From Deltaproteobacteria bacterium (GTDB taxonomy: Bacteria; Desulfobacterota; Desulfobulbia; Desulfobulbales; SURF-16), in contig JAOZSN010000036.1 in the NCBI GenBank assembly GCA_029939635.1, forward strand, positions 4,471 to 21,205: DNA of 16,735 nucleotides, written 5' to 3'. Position numbers and translations under genes: made by a program. The notes beneath the pieces are model-generated. The model ran no database searches. It saw only the letters and a list, made by a program, of their open reading frames with translations, and was not told the DNA's origin. Shown piece by piece: positions 6,813-15,227 of the stretch (positions are counted from its first letter, which is position 1; each line of letters starts with the position of its first letter).

Positions 6813-7703
6813 ATGGATATACATCATTTGAAAATTTTTGTTTCAGTCTATCAAAATCGCAGCTTTTCTAAGGCCTCTGCCGCCCTGTTCATCAGCCAGC
6901 CCACCATCAGTGAACATATCAAAAATCTGGAAACCGAGCTGGACTGCAAACTCTTTGATCGCCTGGGCCGAACGATCCTCCCCACTGCCGAAGCCGAACT
7001 TATCCTGCCCCATGCCTTGCAGGTTATAGAGGAACTAGGCCGGGTCGGTGAGGCATTGCAGCAAAACCGTGGCACAATAAGGGGACGCTTGACCGTTGGC
7101 GCGTCCACCATACCCGGAACCTACCTGTTACCCGCCCTGGCTGCCGCTTTTAAGCAGGACAACCCACAGGTCTCCTTTGAAATCTGCATCCACGATACGG
7201 CCCAGGTGGCAGAATTGGTGGCCAGCCATGAAATATTTACAGGAGTGGTGGGTGCCAAGATCAACCATAAGCAATTACGCATGACCCCATTTTACCAGGA
7301 TGAACTGGTCTGTGCTGGCTCTCCACAGCTGGCAACGGCCATTACAAATATCGACGAGCTCGGTAATGCCCCCTTTCTCATCAGGGAGAAAGGATCTGGC
7401 ACCAGAGTGGTAATGGAACGTTTTTTAAAAGAAATGGGCGTAGATTGTCAGGAACTTCCCATAGGAGCTATCCTCGGCTCCACTGCTGCCGTAAAGGAGG
7501 CATTAAAGGCCTCATTAGGAATTTCAATCCTCTCCCAAAAAGCAATCAGCGAAGAGCTGCACAGCGGTATTCTCCAGGAGATTCCCCTGTCATCCACCCC
7601 CATGCTGCGCTATTTTTTCCTTATCACCCATAAAAAACGCAGCCTGCCAGCAGCATATCAGGCCTTTTATGAGTTCATCTTGCACCACGACCAGGTGAAA
7701 TAG
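6813..7703 (+). CDS. LysR-family transcriptional regulator
   Basis: The 296-residue protein has the standard LysR layout. Residues 1-60 form the winged helix-turn-helix (MDIHHLKIFVSVYQNRSFSK, ALFISQPTISEHIKNLE), followed by the linker helix. The effector domain then begins with RGRLTVGASTIPGTYLLP near residue 90. The segments LGRTILPT, VGASTIPG, REKGSGTR and LGSTAAVKEALKASLGIS closely recall the LysR subgroup that databases call selenium-metabolism-associated, and also resemble CysB/Cbl-type regulators. The effector is unknown. It is transcribed away from dnaA behind an elaborate inverted repeat, and it converges on the yqaA-like gene with a 2-base gap and no terminator between. Confidence 0.93.
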   Translation: MDIHHLKIFVSVYQNRSFSKASAALFISQPTISEHIKNLETELDCKLFDRLGRTILPTAEAELILPHALQVIEELGRVGEALQQNRGTIRGRLTVGASTIPGTYLLPALAAAFKQDNPQVSFEICIHDTAQVAELVASHEIFTGVVGAKINHKQLRMTPFYQDELVCAGSPQLATAITNIDELGNAPFLIREKGSGTRVVMERFLKEMGVDCQELPIGAILGSTAAVKEALKASLGISILSQKAISEELHSGILQEIPLSSTPMLRYFFLITHKKRSLPAAYQAFYEFILHHDQVK

Positions 7704-7705
7704 GG

Positions 7706-8140
7706 TTATGCGGCTAAGAGAGCCACAGCCACGTAACGGGCCAATTTGCCACTGGCAACAAGCAGTGAGAAGGGCAGGAAATGAAGACCGAGGGAACCAG
7801 CCACCAGACAGAGAGGATCACCAATAATGGGTAGCCAGGAGAAAAAAAGTGACCAGGAGCCGTAGCGCTGATACAGCTGCTGGGCTCGACCTAGCTGCTG
7901 TTCATCAATACGCACTATTTTTTTAACCAAAAAGGCACCTCCCCAGATACCAATGGCGTAAGTGGTACAGGCACCGAGATAATTGCCCACACTGGCAACA
8001 ATGACGGCAGGAAAAGGATCATGCCCCTGCAGAACCAAAGCCACCAGCAGCCATTCAGAACCCAGCGGCAGCACAGAGCTGGCCAGAAAACTCAAGGCAA
8101 AAAGGGCCAACAGACCATGGTCGATGAAAAACTGTTCCAT
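7706..8140 (-). CDS. yqaA: YqaA/DedA-like small membrane protein (VTT family)
   Basis: The 144-residue integral membrane protein resembles E. coli YqaA along its length. An N-terminal hydrophobic helix pair carries SSVLPLGSEWLLVAL (about residues 21-35). VGNYLGACTTYAIG matches the GN-LG loop of the family, and YQRYGSWSLFFSWLPIIGDPLCLVAG (about residues 90-115) contains the conserved YG and P-GD motifs. DedA-superfamily proteins act in membrane lipid and proton homeostasis, while the exact role of YqaA is not settled. I chose the ATG at 8138-8140. A longer frame reaching to 8356 would read through the methyltransferase gene and adds unrelated sequence. The start lies 7 bases after the methyltransferase stop, so the two genes form an operon. 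Confidence 0.9.
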   Translation of the reverse strand: MEQFFIDHGLLALFALSFLASSVLPLGSEWLLVALVLQGHDPFPAVIVASVGNYLGACTTYAIGIWGGAFLVKKIVRIDEQQLGRAQQLYQRYGSWSLFFSWLPIIGDPLCLVAGSLGLHFLPFSLLVASGKLARYVAVALLAA

Positions 8141-8147
8141 AGAGATT

Positions 8148-8873
8148 TTAACGCCGGGACTTTTTCTTTCTTCCTGCAGGACGCCTGCTGGCCGTCCGAC
8201 CTTTTCCCGTCTGCTGCCGCAATCGCGCCAGATAGACCACATGCCGACGCCCACCACGACCAGGACGCTGCTTTTCAAAATCAAAGCCGGCATCACGCAG
8301 GCGCCTTTCAAAACCTTTATCAGGATCTTCTGACCAGACAGCAAAGATACCATCATTCTTCAGGGCGGCAGCAGCCAAATGCAAGGCTCCATCGCCAAAA
8401 AGATGATCCTCCTCATAGGGCCCTTCATAAAGATCAAGGATGATAGCATCAAATCTGCTATCCTGAGCCATGGCGGTCTGGGCAATAACCTGTGCCACAT
8501 CGCCAACCTCCACCGTTACCCGCCTATCATTCACGGCATCATCCGTAAGGCTGTTTATCGGCCCCTGGCACCACTTGACAACAACGGGGTTAATCTCTAC
8601 CACCACCACCTGAGCCTTGGCAGGTAAGCTATCCAAGGCTGCTTTCAAGGTAAACCCCATACCAAGACCACTAACAAGTACCCGGGGTTGTTTTCGTGAA
8701 GCCAAGGCCTGACAGGCCAACTCGGAAAGAACAATCTCAGAACGATTGGCATGGGAATTCATCAAGACCCGGTTGGCAATGGTTATAAGAAAATCACTCT
8801 CACCACGCTGGCGCAGCTCTAAAAGCCCCTCTGAAGTTTCGATACTATCAACAACCTGCCACGGTAATGCCAT
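8148..8873 (-). CDS. Spermidine-synthase-like SAM-dependent methyltransferase-fold protein
   Basis: The protein has 241 residues from the ATG at 8871-8873. It has the Rossmann core of the spermine/spermidine synthase family: VLVSGLGMGFTLKAAL (glycine motif near residues 65-80), VVVVEINPVVVKW (acidic ligand after strand 2) and FDAIILDLYEGP. The polyamine-synthase signature aspartates are replaced (LDLYEGP instead of VDSTDP), and the N-terminal tetramerisation barrel is reduced to about 50 residues. It is probably not a true spermidine synthase, and its substrate is unknown. The C-terminal tail is strongly basic (GRKKKSRR). A TTG two codons upstream could also start it, but GGGG is better spaced for the ATG. 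A TATAAT-like -10 lies on the minus strand at 8923-8928 without a clear -35. Confidence 0.85.
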   Translation of the reverse strand: MALPWQVVDSIETSEGLLELRQRGESDFLITIANRVLMNSHANRSEIVLSELACQALASRKQPRVLVSGLGMGFTLKAALDSLPAKAQVVVVEINPVVVKWCQGPINSLTDDAVNDRRVTVEVGDVAQVIAQTAMAQDSRFDAIILDLYEGPYEEDHLFGDGALHLAAAALKNDGIFAVWSEDPDKGFERRLRDAGFDFEKQRPGRGGRRHVVYLARLRQQTGKGRTASRRPAGRKKKSRR

Positions 8874-9006
8874 GCTCAATTCCCCAACCTTTTACTATTT
8901 TCATCCCAAGAAGAAAGATGTATTATATTGATAGAGATACCAAAACCTGAGCACGCCGGGAACGCAACAAGAAAAAAATGTAGAGAGACCAAAAAACCGC
9001 ATCATC

Positions 9007-9177
9007 ATGAAAAAAAACACCAAAGATACCATCATTCTCTTGACCATTGTCACAACCATCATTCTGGCCTACCTGCTCAGTGAAAAATTCTTGAAGCAGG
9101 AACCGGTCACCCCCCAATACCAACAACACGACCAGACCAATCGCCTGAGCAAGATCAGCCAGGGGCTAAAAAAATAA
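9007..9177 (+). CDS. Small single-pass membrane protein, 56 residues
   Basis: This short frame starts ATG at 9007 and reads MKKNTKDTIILLTIVTTIIL, followed by AYLLSEKFLKQEP and a polar Q-rich tail ending ISQGLKK. Two or three N-terminal lysines before one hydrophobic helix (about residues 9-24) give an inner-membrane anchor with the tail probably in the periplasm. The frame fills the gap between the divergent methyltransferase gene and the convergent secretion ATPase, ending 4 bases before the latter. The ribosome site is poor. I do not recognise the family. Clean membrane topology and codon texture like its neighbours argue for a real gene. Confidence 0.6.
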   Translation: MKKNTKDTIILLTIVTTIILAYLLSEKFLKQEPVTPQYQQHDQTNRLSKISQGLKK

Positions 9178-9181
9178 TCTT

Positions 9182-11461
9182 TCAACTGTTATCGTGCAGT
9201 GCAGCTCGCAGACGTAGGTACACCTCAATTTGACTCATGGGCACTGTCCCTGTCACCTCTTCTATGGTGGTGAGGCCATGCTGTACTTTTTCCAGGGCAT
9301 CAGCGGCTAATAACTTCAAACCGTTTTCCACTGCAGCCTGCTGCAATTTATAGCCATCACAGCCCTGATCAATGAGACTGCGCTCTTCTACCTTAGGTTG
9401 CCAAAACTCCACAAAGGCAAGTCGACCATGGTACCCGGTATGATCACAGGCCAGACAACCGCTGCCATGAACAAAGGAAATATCCATGGGCAGACCATTG
9501 GGGAAAGCATTTTCTAAAAGCAAACCGTCTGGTTCGTAAGGATGCAGACAGTTTGGACAGATCTTACGGGCCAGGCGCTGACTGATTACCGCCAATAATG
9601 TCTGGGAAATCAGATTCAGCTCTACCTGTAAATCAGCCAGACGGCGTACGGAGCTTACCGAGTCATTAACATGCAGAGTGGAAAGAACAAGATGGCCGGT
9701 CATGGCCGCCTTGGTGGCCATCATGGCTGTATCCTGATCACGGATCTCCCCCACCAGGATAATATCTGGATCAAGGCGCATAAATGAACGCATATATTTT
9801 TCAAAGGTATTGCCGATGGCATCGTTCACCTGGCTCTGCTGAATGCCAGAAATGGCATACTCAATGGGATCTTCAGCTGTAATAATCTTCTTATCCGTCT
9901 TCACCAATTCCTGCAGGATGGCATAGAGGGTGGTGGTCTTGCCGCAGCCGGTGGGGCCGGTGAGCAGTATATAACCCTGGGGATTTTTAATGATATGCTC
10001 AAAGGTACGCAGCTCCTGGGCAGGTAACCCCAACTCAGCAAGGCGCGGTATGTGGGAAGATTGATTCAACACCCGCAGCACAACGTTTTCCCCCCACAAG
10101 GTGGGAACAATGGCCACCCGAAAATCCACGACATTATCATTGACGTATTTGCGGATGACCCCATCCTGGGGCCGACGCTGCTCAGCAATATCAAGTTTGG
10201 CGTCTATCTTGATCTTATTAATGAAGGATTGAACATTGCGGCCATTTAAAAAGGTCATCTCCCGCACCATGCGTAGATGGCCGTCAATGCGAAATTTGAT
10301 AATCACCTGGTTTTCATAACGCTCCAGATGGATATCACTAGCATTTTTGCGCACTGCCTCATACATGATGTAATGTAAATAACGTGGCATCTCCGCCTGG
10401 ATAGTGACACTATCTACCTGCACCTCATCCGCTAAATCTTCCACTGGCATGAAGAGATCCATGACATCAGCCTGCTCCTGATACAAGGAATTCATGGCGG
10501 CCTGCAAGGCCGAAGGTGAGGCAATACCCAGTTGCACATTAGAGGCCTTCAAGGCAATGGCAGCAGCATCTATCTGTTCCTGATTATGGGGATCAGCCAC
10601 AGCCAGCCACAAGGTATCACCCTCACTGCGCAGGGGTAAAATCTTATTATTCTTAGCAAAAACAAGAGGAAGTTGCCGACAGACAAGGGGATCAGCCACC
10701 CGGAGCAATTCAGCACTGGAATAATGGGGTAACTCTAAAAGACCTGCCAGGGACTGATAAAAGATGAGTTCCGAAACAACCCCGCCCTGACGTAAAATTT
10801 CACCCAACAGGCCGCCACTCTTTTTCTGCTCAGCCAGACAATCCTGCAGCTGATCCTCCCGCACATGGCCCTGCTGGACGAGATATTCCCCCAGGCGCAG
10901 GGCACTGCTGTCATTACGCTCCAAGGCATTATACACCTCCTCTACCCGGGAGGAGAGATGCTCAATAGTTCCCAACGAAATGAGGCTAAACTCCTCCCTG
11001 GTCTGCTCATTGGCAAAGGCAATACGGCTATCAGCAGCATTTTCCCGGGCAGTAAGACAGTAAATACGCCGATCAAAAAAAGCCAGCGGCAGCACCTGCA
11101 AGCCAAAGGCAGTATAGGCGGGAATAAGATGGTTGATCCCTGCCTCCACAAAAATATTGGCCACATAAAATCCATAGACGCCTTTGAGTTCAATGATGTG
11201 TTGAATAATCTCAATCTGCGACACATTGGCCTTATGGATGAGAAACTGCTCCAAGGTCAACTCGGTCTTGGCGTGGCTACTCATCAACGACTCCTCGGTG
11301 AGAAACACCGAGGACCAGGTATGCCTGGTTAACTCTAGCAAGGCCCGCCGCAAACCAGCAAGATCATTGACATCATTGGCCGATGACGCTGCGGCAAAAA
11401 TTGATTTTTTTTGAAGATCCATACCATCCAATCCCTGTGTATTGGTGACCATTGCCGACAA
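9182..11461 (-). CDS. GspE/PilB-family type II secretion / type IV pilus assembly ATPase
   Basis: The 759-residue cytoplasmic hexameric ATPase is of the kind that powers pilus or pseudopilus assembly. The order is as follows. An unfamiliar N-terminal segment of about 185 residues comes first, then an MshEN/GspE-N type module (RLGEYLVQQGHVREDQLQDC, about 190-210; LLGEILRQGGVV). Next is the N-terminal ATPase domain (NASDIHLE, RIDGHLR, EQRRPQDG), then Walker A GPTGCGKTTT (K508), the Asp box ITAEDPIEY, Walker B LDPDIILVGEIRD, and the His box TGHLVLSTLHVND. A zinc tetracysteine site follows (C635, C638, C669, C672). This is about 190 residues longer than a typical PilB. The start is uncertain: a TTG at 11461 has GAGAGG at good spacing, while ATGs at 11452 and 11422 are alternatives. 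No other pilus gene is in the window. Confidence 0.93.
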   Translation of the reverse strand: MSAMVTNTQGLDGMDLQKKSIFAAASSANDVNDLAGLRRALLELTRHTWSSVFLTEESLMSSHAKTELTLEQFLIHKANVSQIEIIQHIIELKGVYGFYVANIFVEAGINHLIPAYTAFGLQVLPLAFFDRRIYCLTARENAADSRIAFANEQTREEFSLISLGTIEHLSSRVEEVYNALERNDSSALRLGEYLVQQGHVREDQLQDCLAEQKKSGGLLGEILRQGGVVSELIFYQSLAGLLELPHYSSAELLRVADPLVCRQLPLVFAKNNKILPLRSEGDTLWLAVADPHNQEQIDAAAIALKASNVQLGIASPSALQAAMNSLYQEQADVMDLFMPVEDLADEVQVDSVTIQAEMPRYLHYIMYEAVRKNASDIHLERYENQVIIKFRIDGHLRMVREMTFLNGRNVQSFINKIKIDAKLDIAEQRRPQDGVIRKYVNDNVVDFRVAIVPTLWGENVVLRVLNQSSHIPRLAELGLPAQELRTFEHIIKNPQGYILLTGPTGCGKTTTLYAILQELVKTDKKIITAEDPIEYAISGIQQSQVNDAIGNTFEKYMRSFMRLDPDIILVGEIRDQDTAMMATKAAMTGHLVLSTLHVNDSVSSVRRLADLQVELNLISQTLLAVISQRLARKICPNCLHPYEPDGLLLENAFPNGLPMDISFVHGSGCLACDHTGYHGRLAFVEFWQPKVEERSLIDQGCDGYKLQQAAVENGLKLLAADALEKVQHGLTTIEEVTGTVPMSQIEVYLRLRAALHDNS

Positions 11462-11534
11462 AAACAGCTGCCTCTCGACCCTTTGTCTTTAAAAAATTAT
11501 TCTTTTTTTCAGCATAGCAGGTTAGCATATATTT

Positions 11535-12626
11535 GTGAAACCAGAGATACTCCGCCCAAAACAAATCCAGCAGGCAGCCCAGCAATTTTATGCCAACACC
11601 ATTATAACTCCTGTTGAGTTGGGCGGTGGCAACATCAACCGTACTTGGCTGATAACACCCAACCATGGTGAGGCCTTTATCCTGCAGAGGATCAACAATA
11701 AGGTCTTTGCCAACCCTGAACAAAGCTGCCGCAATATGGACCGGCTTGGTCAGGCCTTTGATCAGTGGCAGGCAACCCATAACCTTGCTACACGCTGGCA
11801 AATCCCTCGACTCCATCCTGCTCAAAATGGGAATCTCTGGTGGCATGACCAAGATGCAAATCTATGGAGAGCCATGGATTTCATCCCAAATAGTACGCCC
11901 CTTACGCAAATACAAACCCCTGAAGCAGCCCTTGACCTTGGCAACGCCCTTGCCCTTTTCCACCAGCTGGCCACCACCATTCCTGCCAACCAGCTTCCTG
12001 CCACCATTGATCATTTTCACGATACAGGCCATTACCTTGCCCAACTACACAAGGCCGTTACAAATTCACCCGACCTGCCCCAGGAGGTTGGGCAATGTCT
12101 TGACTATATCCAATCTCACCAGAAAGACGCCAGAACCCTATCCCGTGCCAAAGAGCAAGGAGAATTGCGTAATACTATTATACATGGTGACCCAAAGCTG
12201 ACAAACTTCCTCTTTGATTGTGAGACCAAACAGGCCTGCAGCCTAATCGACCTTGATACCGTTGGCCCTGGCCTACGCCTCCACGATCTTGGTGACTGCC
12301 TGCGCTCCTGTGCCGCCAGTCATAATGAAGAGGAACGCAATACTCAATCCATCCATTTTGACATCGCCATCTGCCGCCACTTTCTGACCGGATATCAACA
12401 AACAGGGACAGAACTTCTCAGCCCTGCGGAGCTCTCTTACCTGCCCAACGCCATATGGCTGCTGCCCTTTGAATTAGGAGTACGTTTCCTCACCGATTTC
12501 CTCTCCGGCAATTGCTATTTCAGCGCATCATACCCCGAGCACAACCTGTACAGAGCCCAGCTGCAATTTGCCTTAGCGCGTTCCATTGCCAAGCAGGAGC
12601 TGGAACTGCATCAACTCATTAGATAG
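11535..12626 (+). CDS. Kinase-fold phosphotransferase (APH superfamily, N-acetylhexosamine kinase-like)
   Basis: The 363-residue protein has the aminoglycoside-phosphotransferase/choline-kinase fold. The N lobe holds ELGGGNINRTWLIT (nucleotide loop, about residues 28-41) and FILQRINNKVF with the likely lysine-equivalent region. The catalytic loop is HGDPKLTN (H217-N224, D219 the catalytic aspartate), and the metal-binding DLD of LIDLDTVGPG is at D239-D241, followed by LHDLGDCLR. The combination FILQRIN plus IDLDT-PG-HD-GD-R recalls the subgroup containing N-acetylhexosamine 1-kinase (NahK) and related sugar kinases more than drug-resistance enzymes. The start is a GTG at 11535 with a weak ribosome site (AGCAGG, rather far upstream). 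The gene is divergent from the secretion ATPase with a 73-base gap. Substrate is unknown. Confidence 0.85.
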   Translation: MKPEILRPKQIQQAAQQFYANTIITPVELGGGNINRTWLITPNHGEAFILQRINNKVFANPEQSCRNMDRLGQAFDQWQATHNLATRWQIPRLHPAQNGNLWWHDQDANLWRAMDFIPNSTPLTQIQTPEAALDLGNALALFHQLATTIPANQLPATIDHFHDTGHYLAQLHKAVTNSPDLPQEVGQCLDYIQSHQKDARTLSRAKEQGELRNTIIHGDPKLTNFLFDCETKQACSLIDLDTVGPGLRLHDLGDCLRSCAASHNEEERNTQSIHFDIAICRHFLTGYQQTGTELLSPAELSYLPNAIWLLPFELGVRFLTDFLSGNCYFSASYPEHNLYRAQLQFALARSIAKQELELHQLIR

Positions 12627-12787
12627 CCTTTACTTTTACCACCCCATCTGCCTATACTTTTCACTTAAGGGTGCCTTGAATAATTTTCCAAGAGAGACCC
12701 TATCACGCCAAAAATGCAAACAGGTCGGATTAATATTCATGTGGTCATTTTTGTGAAAAACAAGGTTACTGCACCCAAGGAAACGCC

Positions 12788-15055
12788 ATGACGACAGATT
12801 CTCAAGCCCAAGGTAATGAACAAAAGATTCTCTTTCTTGGTTCCAATGTTAAAATTCGCAACTTGCCAATAAAGGAGGTCAGCCTCCTCGAAGAGGGCAG
12901 CCTGCCAGCCTATGGCTACAACCCCGGTGACTTTGTTGAACTGCTAGCTGGACCAGTCGCAGTGGAAGGAGGACGCCTAGACCAATGTATCACCTGGCTT
13001 GCCTCCTATCTTACCACAGAGAATATCTGCCCAAAGATCACCACACTTACCTATGGTGAACAAAAAGATATCTTCCAGGTCTTCCGTAAATATAGTCGGG
13101 CTCAAATTGAAAAAGACCATGGCTGGTTCATGGTTCATCAAATTTTGCCTTTTTCTGGGCGGGGGGATGATGAAAATGCCTTCCAAGTAACTGCAGAAAA
13201 CCAGGAACAACTGGCAGACCAGGATGGAATCATCATTATTGATGATGGTGGTCACCCTCCACAAATTGCAGAGGAACTTAAACAACTCAGCCCCAATGCC
13301 TGGGTCATTGGCATGGGTATCTCAGTGGCCCATTGGGCTAGTTGGGCCAAGGCCTTTGGCGAGAAATTTATGCTCTTTGGCCGCCTTTCTGATCTTGAGA
13401 CCACCCGCATGGAAATGGATAGCTCTGCGATATGGGAGTCCATGGTGGCCATGAGCCTGCGCGCCTTGCGCTCTCCAGAGGTAGGTGTATGGGATGACAT
13501 CAGCCATCGTTTTCGCTGCCATATCATGATTGAAATGTTTCCCCATGGTATCCTGTCAATTTCCCCAGAGCATATCTTCTTTCGGCATCGGCCAGGGAGC
13601 CTGCCAGAAAAAAGCTCTCCACGCAAAAAAGGCTCTGTACCATCCTATGACACCCTGGTCACCTCCATGCTGGCCATGGAATGCATTAGAGATAAAACCA
13701 TGGTATCAGGACGCTGCCATTCCCAAATTTTCACCAGAAAGGTACTGACTAACTGGAACTGGCTTTACGAACATGGCTACTATTTTGACGAGACATTAGA
13801 GTTCCCTTCCCTTGATTTCAGCCAGGAATATCTTGGCGACGAATCATGTGATAACGCCCCCCCAGACCCCTTTTTCATTGAACTCCCCCCCTTCTCAGAC
13901 CAGTTTGATCGTACCTTGGAACAGGTGGCCAGCCAGACGTGGAATGAGGATAATAAGCAAGGTTTGCGCGCCTTTTTTGACCAATCCCAGATCTTAAAAT
14001 CACGTGGTATATCGTGTGTCGCAACCCATGGCTACATGGATATTATCATAGAGGTACTCCATTATCTCAAAGAAGAGGTAAGCCGGAAGAGTGGTTTTGC
14101 GACTCTGCGCATGTTCAATGTCGGCCATCTTCGCACCACAGACCCAGCAGAAATCGGTCCGGTGCTCACCCTGCAGTCGGTGATGGACTCCTATGTGTCT
14201 AAAGAAAACTTCCAGCGTCCCCTCTGCTTAGGAGTCTTTGGCCCCCCAGGATCAGGAAAATCTTTTGCCGTAAAAGAGGTAGCGCGGGTTATCGGTAACA
14301 AATTTGAGGAGAATCCCTTTGATTTCTTCGAATTCAACCTTACCCAGTTTGCCTCACCAGATGAGATAAATTCATCTATTGATCTCGTCCGTGCTTCAGT
14401 GGCACGGGGCAAGGTACCTATTACCTTCTGGGATGAATTTGACTGCCGCTATGATGGCCATGAGTTCGGTTATCTACGCTATTTTCTACCTTCAATGCAG
14501 GATGGTGTCACCTATGTCCATGGCACGCCCTATTATATTGGCCGATCCATCTTTGTCTTTGCTGGTGGGGTAAAGTCATGCTGGCAAGGCATGGAGGACA
14601 TGATCAGCCCAGATGACCCTGAGAAGCTACAGATGTCAAAAACCCTAAAGATTCCTGATTTCATGAGCCGCTTACGGGTAGTCCTCGATATTGACGGTAT
14701 TGAGATCTCAGAACAACTTTTACGTGACTCAGCCTCTAGCGCTGAACTGGACGAATTACGCCGCATCTTACTCAAACGCGCCTTCATTATTGCCCACCAG
14801 ATGGATACCCACTGGAAAAAGGCGGCCCGCAAGACATCAGGTCTCTTGCTCCGCCTGCTATTGGCCCAATACAAGTTTGGGGCCCGCTCCATCGAAGCCG
14901 TAATCGAGGCAAGCCGCGCCGCCGACCGCCTAGTTTATGGCTTACCAGAACTCATTGGCCCATCAGGTGCCCGTATCCACGCAGATTGGCGAGTGGATTT
15001 AGAACGACGTATCGACCAAATCCGCAAGCATCAGGGTTTGCGCTCAGTCTGGTAA
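12788..15055 (+). CDS. AAA+ ATPase with a probable sugar-kinase-like (PfkB fold) N-terminal half
   Basis: The protein has 755 residues. The C-terminal half is a clear AAA+ module: Walker A GPPGSGKS (485-492), Walker B ITFWDEFD (D549-E550), a sensor-like stretch SIFVFAGG, and a probable arginine finger in FMSRLRVVLDI (about residues 625-635). The N-terminal half has LLAGPVAVEGG, DGIIIIDDGG (about residues 147-156) and SSAIWESMVAMSL, then a block IEMFPHGILSISPEHIFFRH. These features recall a degenerate ribokinase/PfkB fold as seen in bacterial PfkB-AAA proteins, some of which carry a RyR domain. No RyR domain is evident here, and this assignment is from memory and tentative. There is a ribosome site AGGA 7 bases before the ATG. 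It stands alone between a 161-base gap and a tRNA gene. Its function is unknown, and a role in signalling or stress is only a guess. Confidence 0.8.
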   Translation: MTTDSQAQGNEQKILFLGSNVKIRNLPIKEVSLLEEGSLPAYGYNPGDFVELLAGPVAVEGGRLDQCITWLASYLTTENICPKITTLTYGEQKDIFQVFRKYSRAQIEKDHGWFMVHQILPFSGRGDDENAFQVTAENQEQLADQDGIIIIDDGGHPPQIAEELKQLSPNAWVIGMGISVAHWASWAKAFGEKFMLFGRLSDLETTRMEMDSSAIWESMVAMSLRALRSPEVGVWDDISHRFRCHIMIEMFPHGILSISPEHIFFRHRPGSLPEKSSPRKKGSVPSYDTLVTSMLAMECIRDKTMVSGRCHSQIFTRKVLTNWNWLYEHGYYFDETLEFPSLDFSQEYLGDESCDNAPPDPFFIELPPFSDQFDRTLEQVASQTWNEDNKQGLRAFFDQSQILKSRGISCVATHGYMDIIIEVLHYLKEEVSRKSGFATLRMFNVGHLRTTDPAEIGPVLTLQSVMDSYVSKENFQRPLCLGVFGPPGSGKSFAVKEVARVIGNKFEENPFDFFEFNLTQFASPDEINSSIDLVRASVARGKVPITFWDEFDCRYDGHEFGYLRYFLPSMQDGVTYVHGTPYYIGRSIFVFAGGVKSCWQGMEDMISPDDPEKLQMSKTLKIPDFMSRLRVVLDIDGIEISEQLLRDSASSAELDELRRILLKRAFIIAHQMDTHWKKAARKTSGLLLRLLLAQYKFGARSIEAVIEASRAADRLVYGLPELIGPSGARIHADWRVDLERRIDQIRKHQGLRSVW

Positions 15056-15064
15056 AAAAAAATC

Positions 15065-15093
15065 TTGAATCGCCTGAGGCAATAGAGTATAAA
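15065..15093 (+). promoter_or_regulatory. Promoter of the tRNA-Arg gene
   Basis: TTGAAT (15065-15070) and TATAAA (15088-15093) are separated by exactly 17 bases, with the start expected near 15100, just before the tRNA. A GC-rich CAGCGC follows the -10, as in stringently controlled stable-RNA promoters. The -35 begins 10 bases after the stop of the AAA+ gene. Confidence 0.75.
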
Positions 15094-15108
15094 CAGCGCT
15101 TCACATAT

Positions 15109-15185
15109 GCACTAGTAGCTCAGCTGGATAGAGTACCTGACTACGAATCAGGGGGTCGCAGGTTCGAATCCTGCCTAGTGTACCA
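15109..15185 (+). tRNA. tRNA-Arg (anticodon ACG)
   Basis: The 77-base cloverleaf includes an encoded CCA end. The acceptor stem GCACTAG pairs with CTAGTGT, with a G-T pair at the tip. The D arm AGCTCAGCTGGATAGAGT is followed by the anticodon stem-loop CCTGA-CTACGAA-TCAGG, giving anticodon ACG. The T arm is CGCAGG-TTCGAAT-CCTGC. Anticodon ACG reads CGU, CGC and CGA arginine codons after A34 deamination to inosine. It has its own promoter and terminator. Confidence 0.96.
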
Positions 15186-15196
15186 GTAATATTAAG

Positions 15197-15227
15197 GGCT
15201 TACAGTTTCTACTGTAAGCCTTTTTTT
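15197..15227 (+). terminator. Rho-independent terminator of tRNA-Arg
   Basis: GGCTTACAGT, loop TTCT, ACTGTAAGCC make a perfect 10-base stem followed directly by seven T. It starts 11 bases after the CCA end. Confidence 0.96.

Noticed and set aside
8141..8356. N-terminal extension of the YqaA-like protein
   Set aside because: It overlaps the methyltransferase gene in another frame. The family begins at the ATG at 8140 just after that gene's stop.
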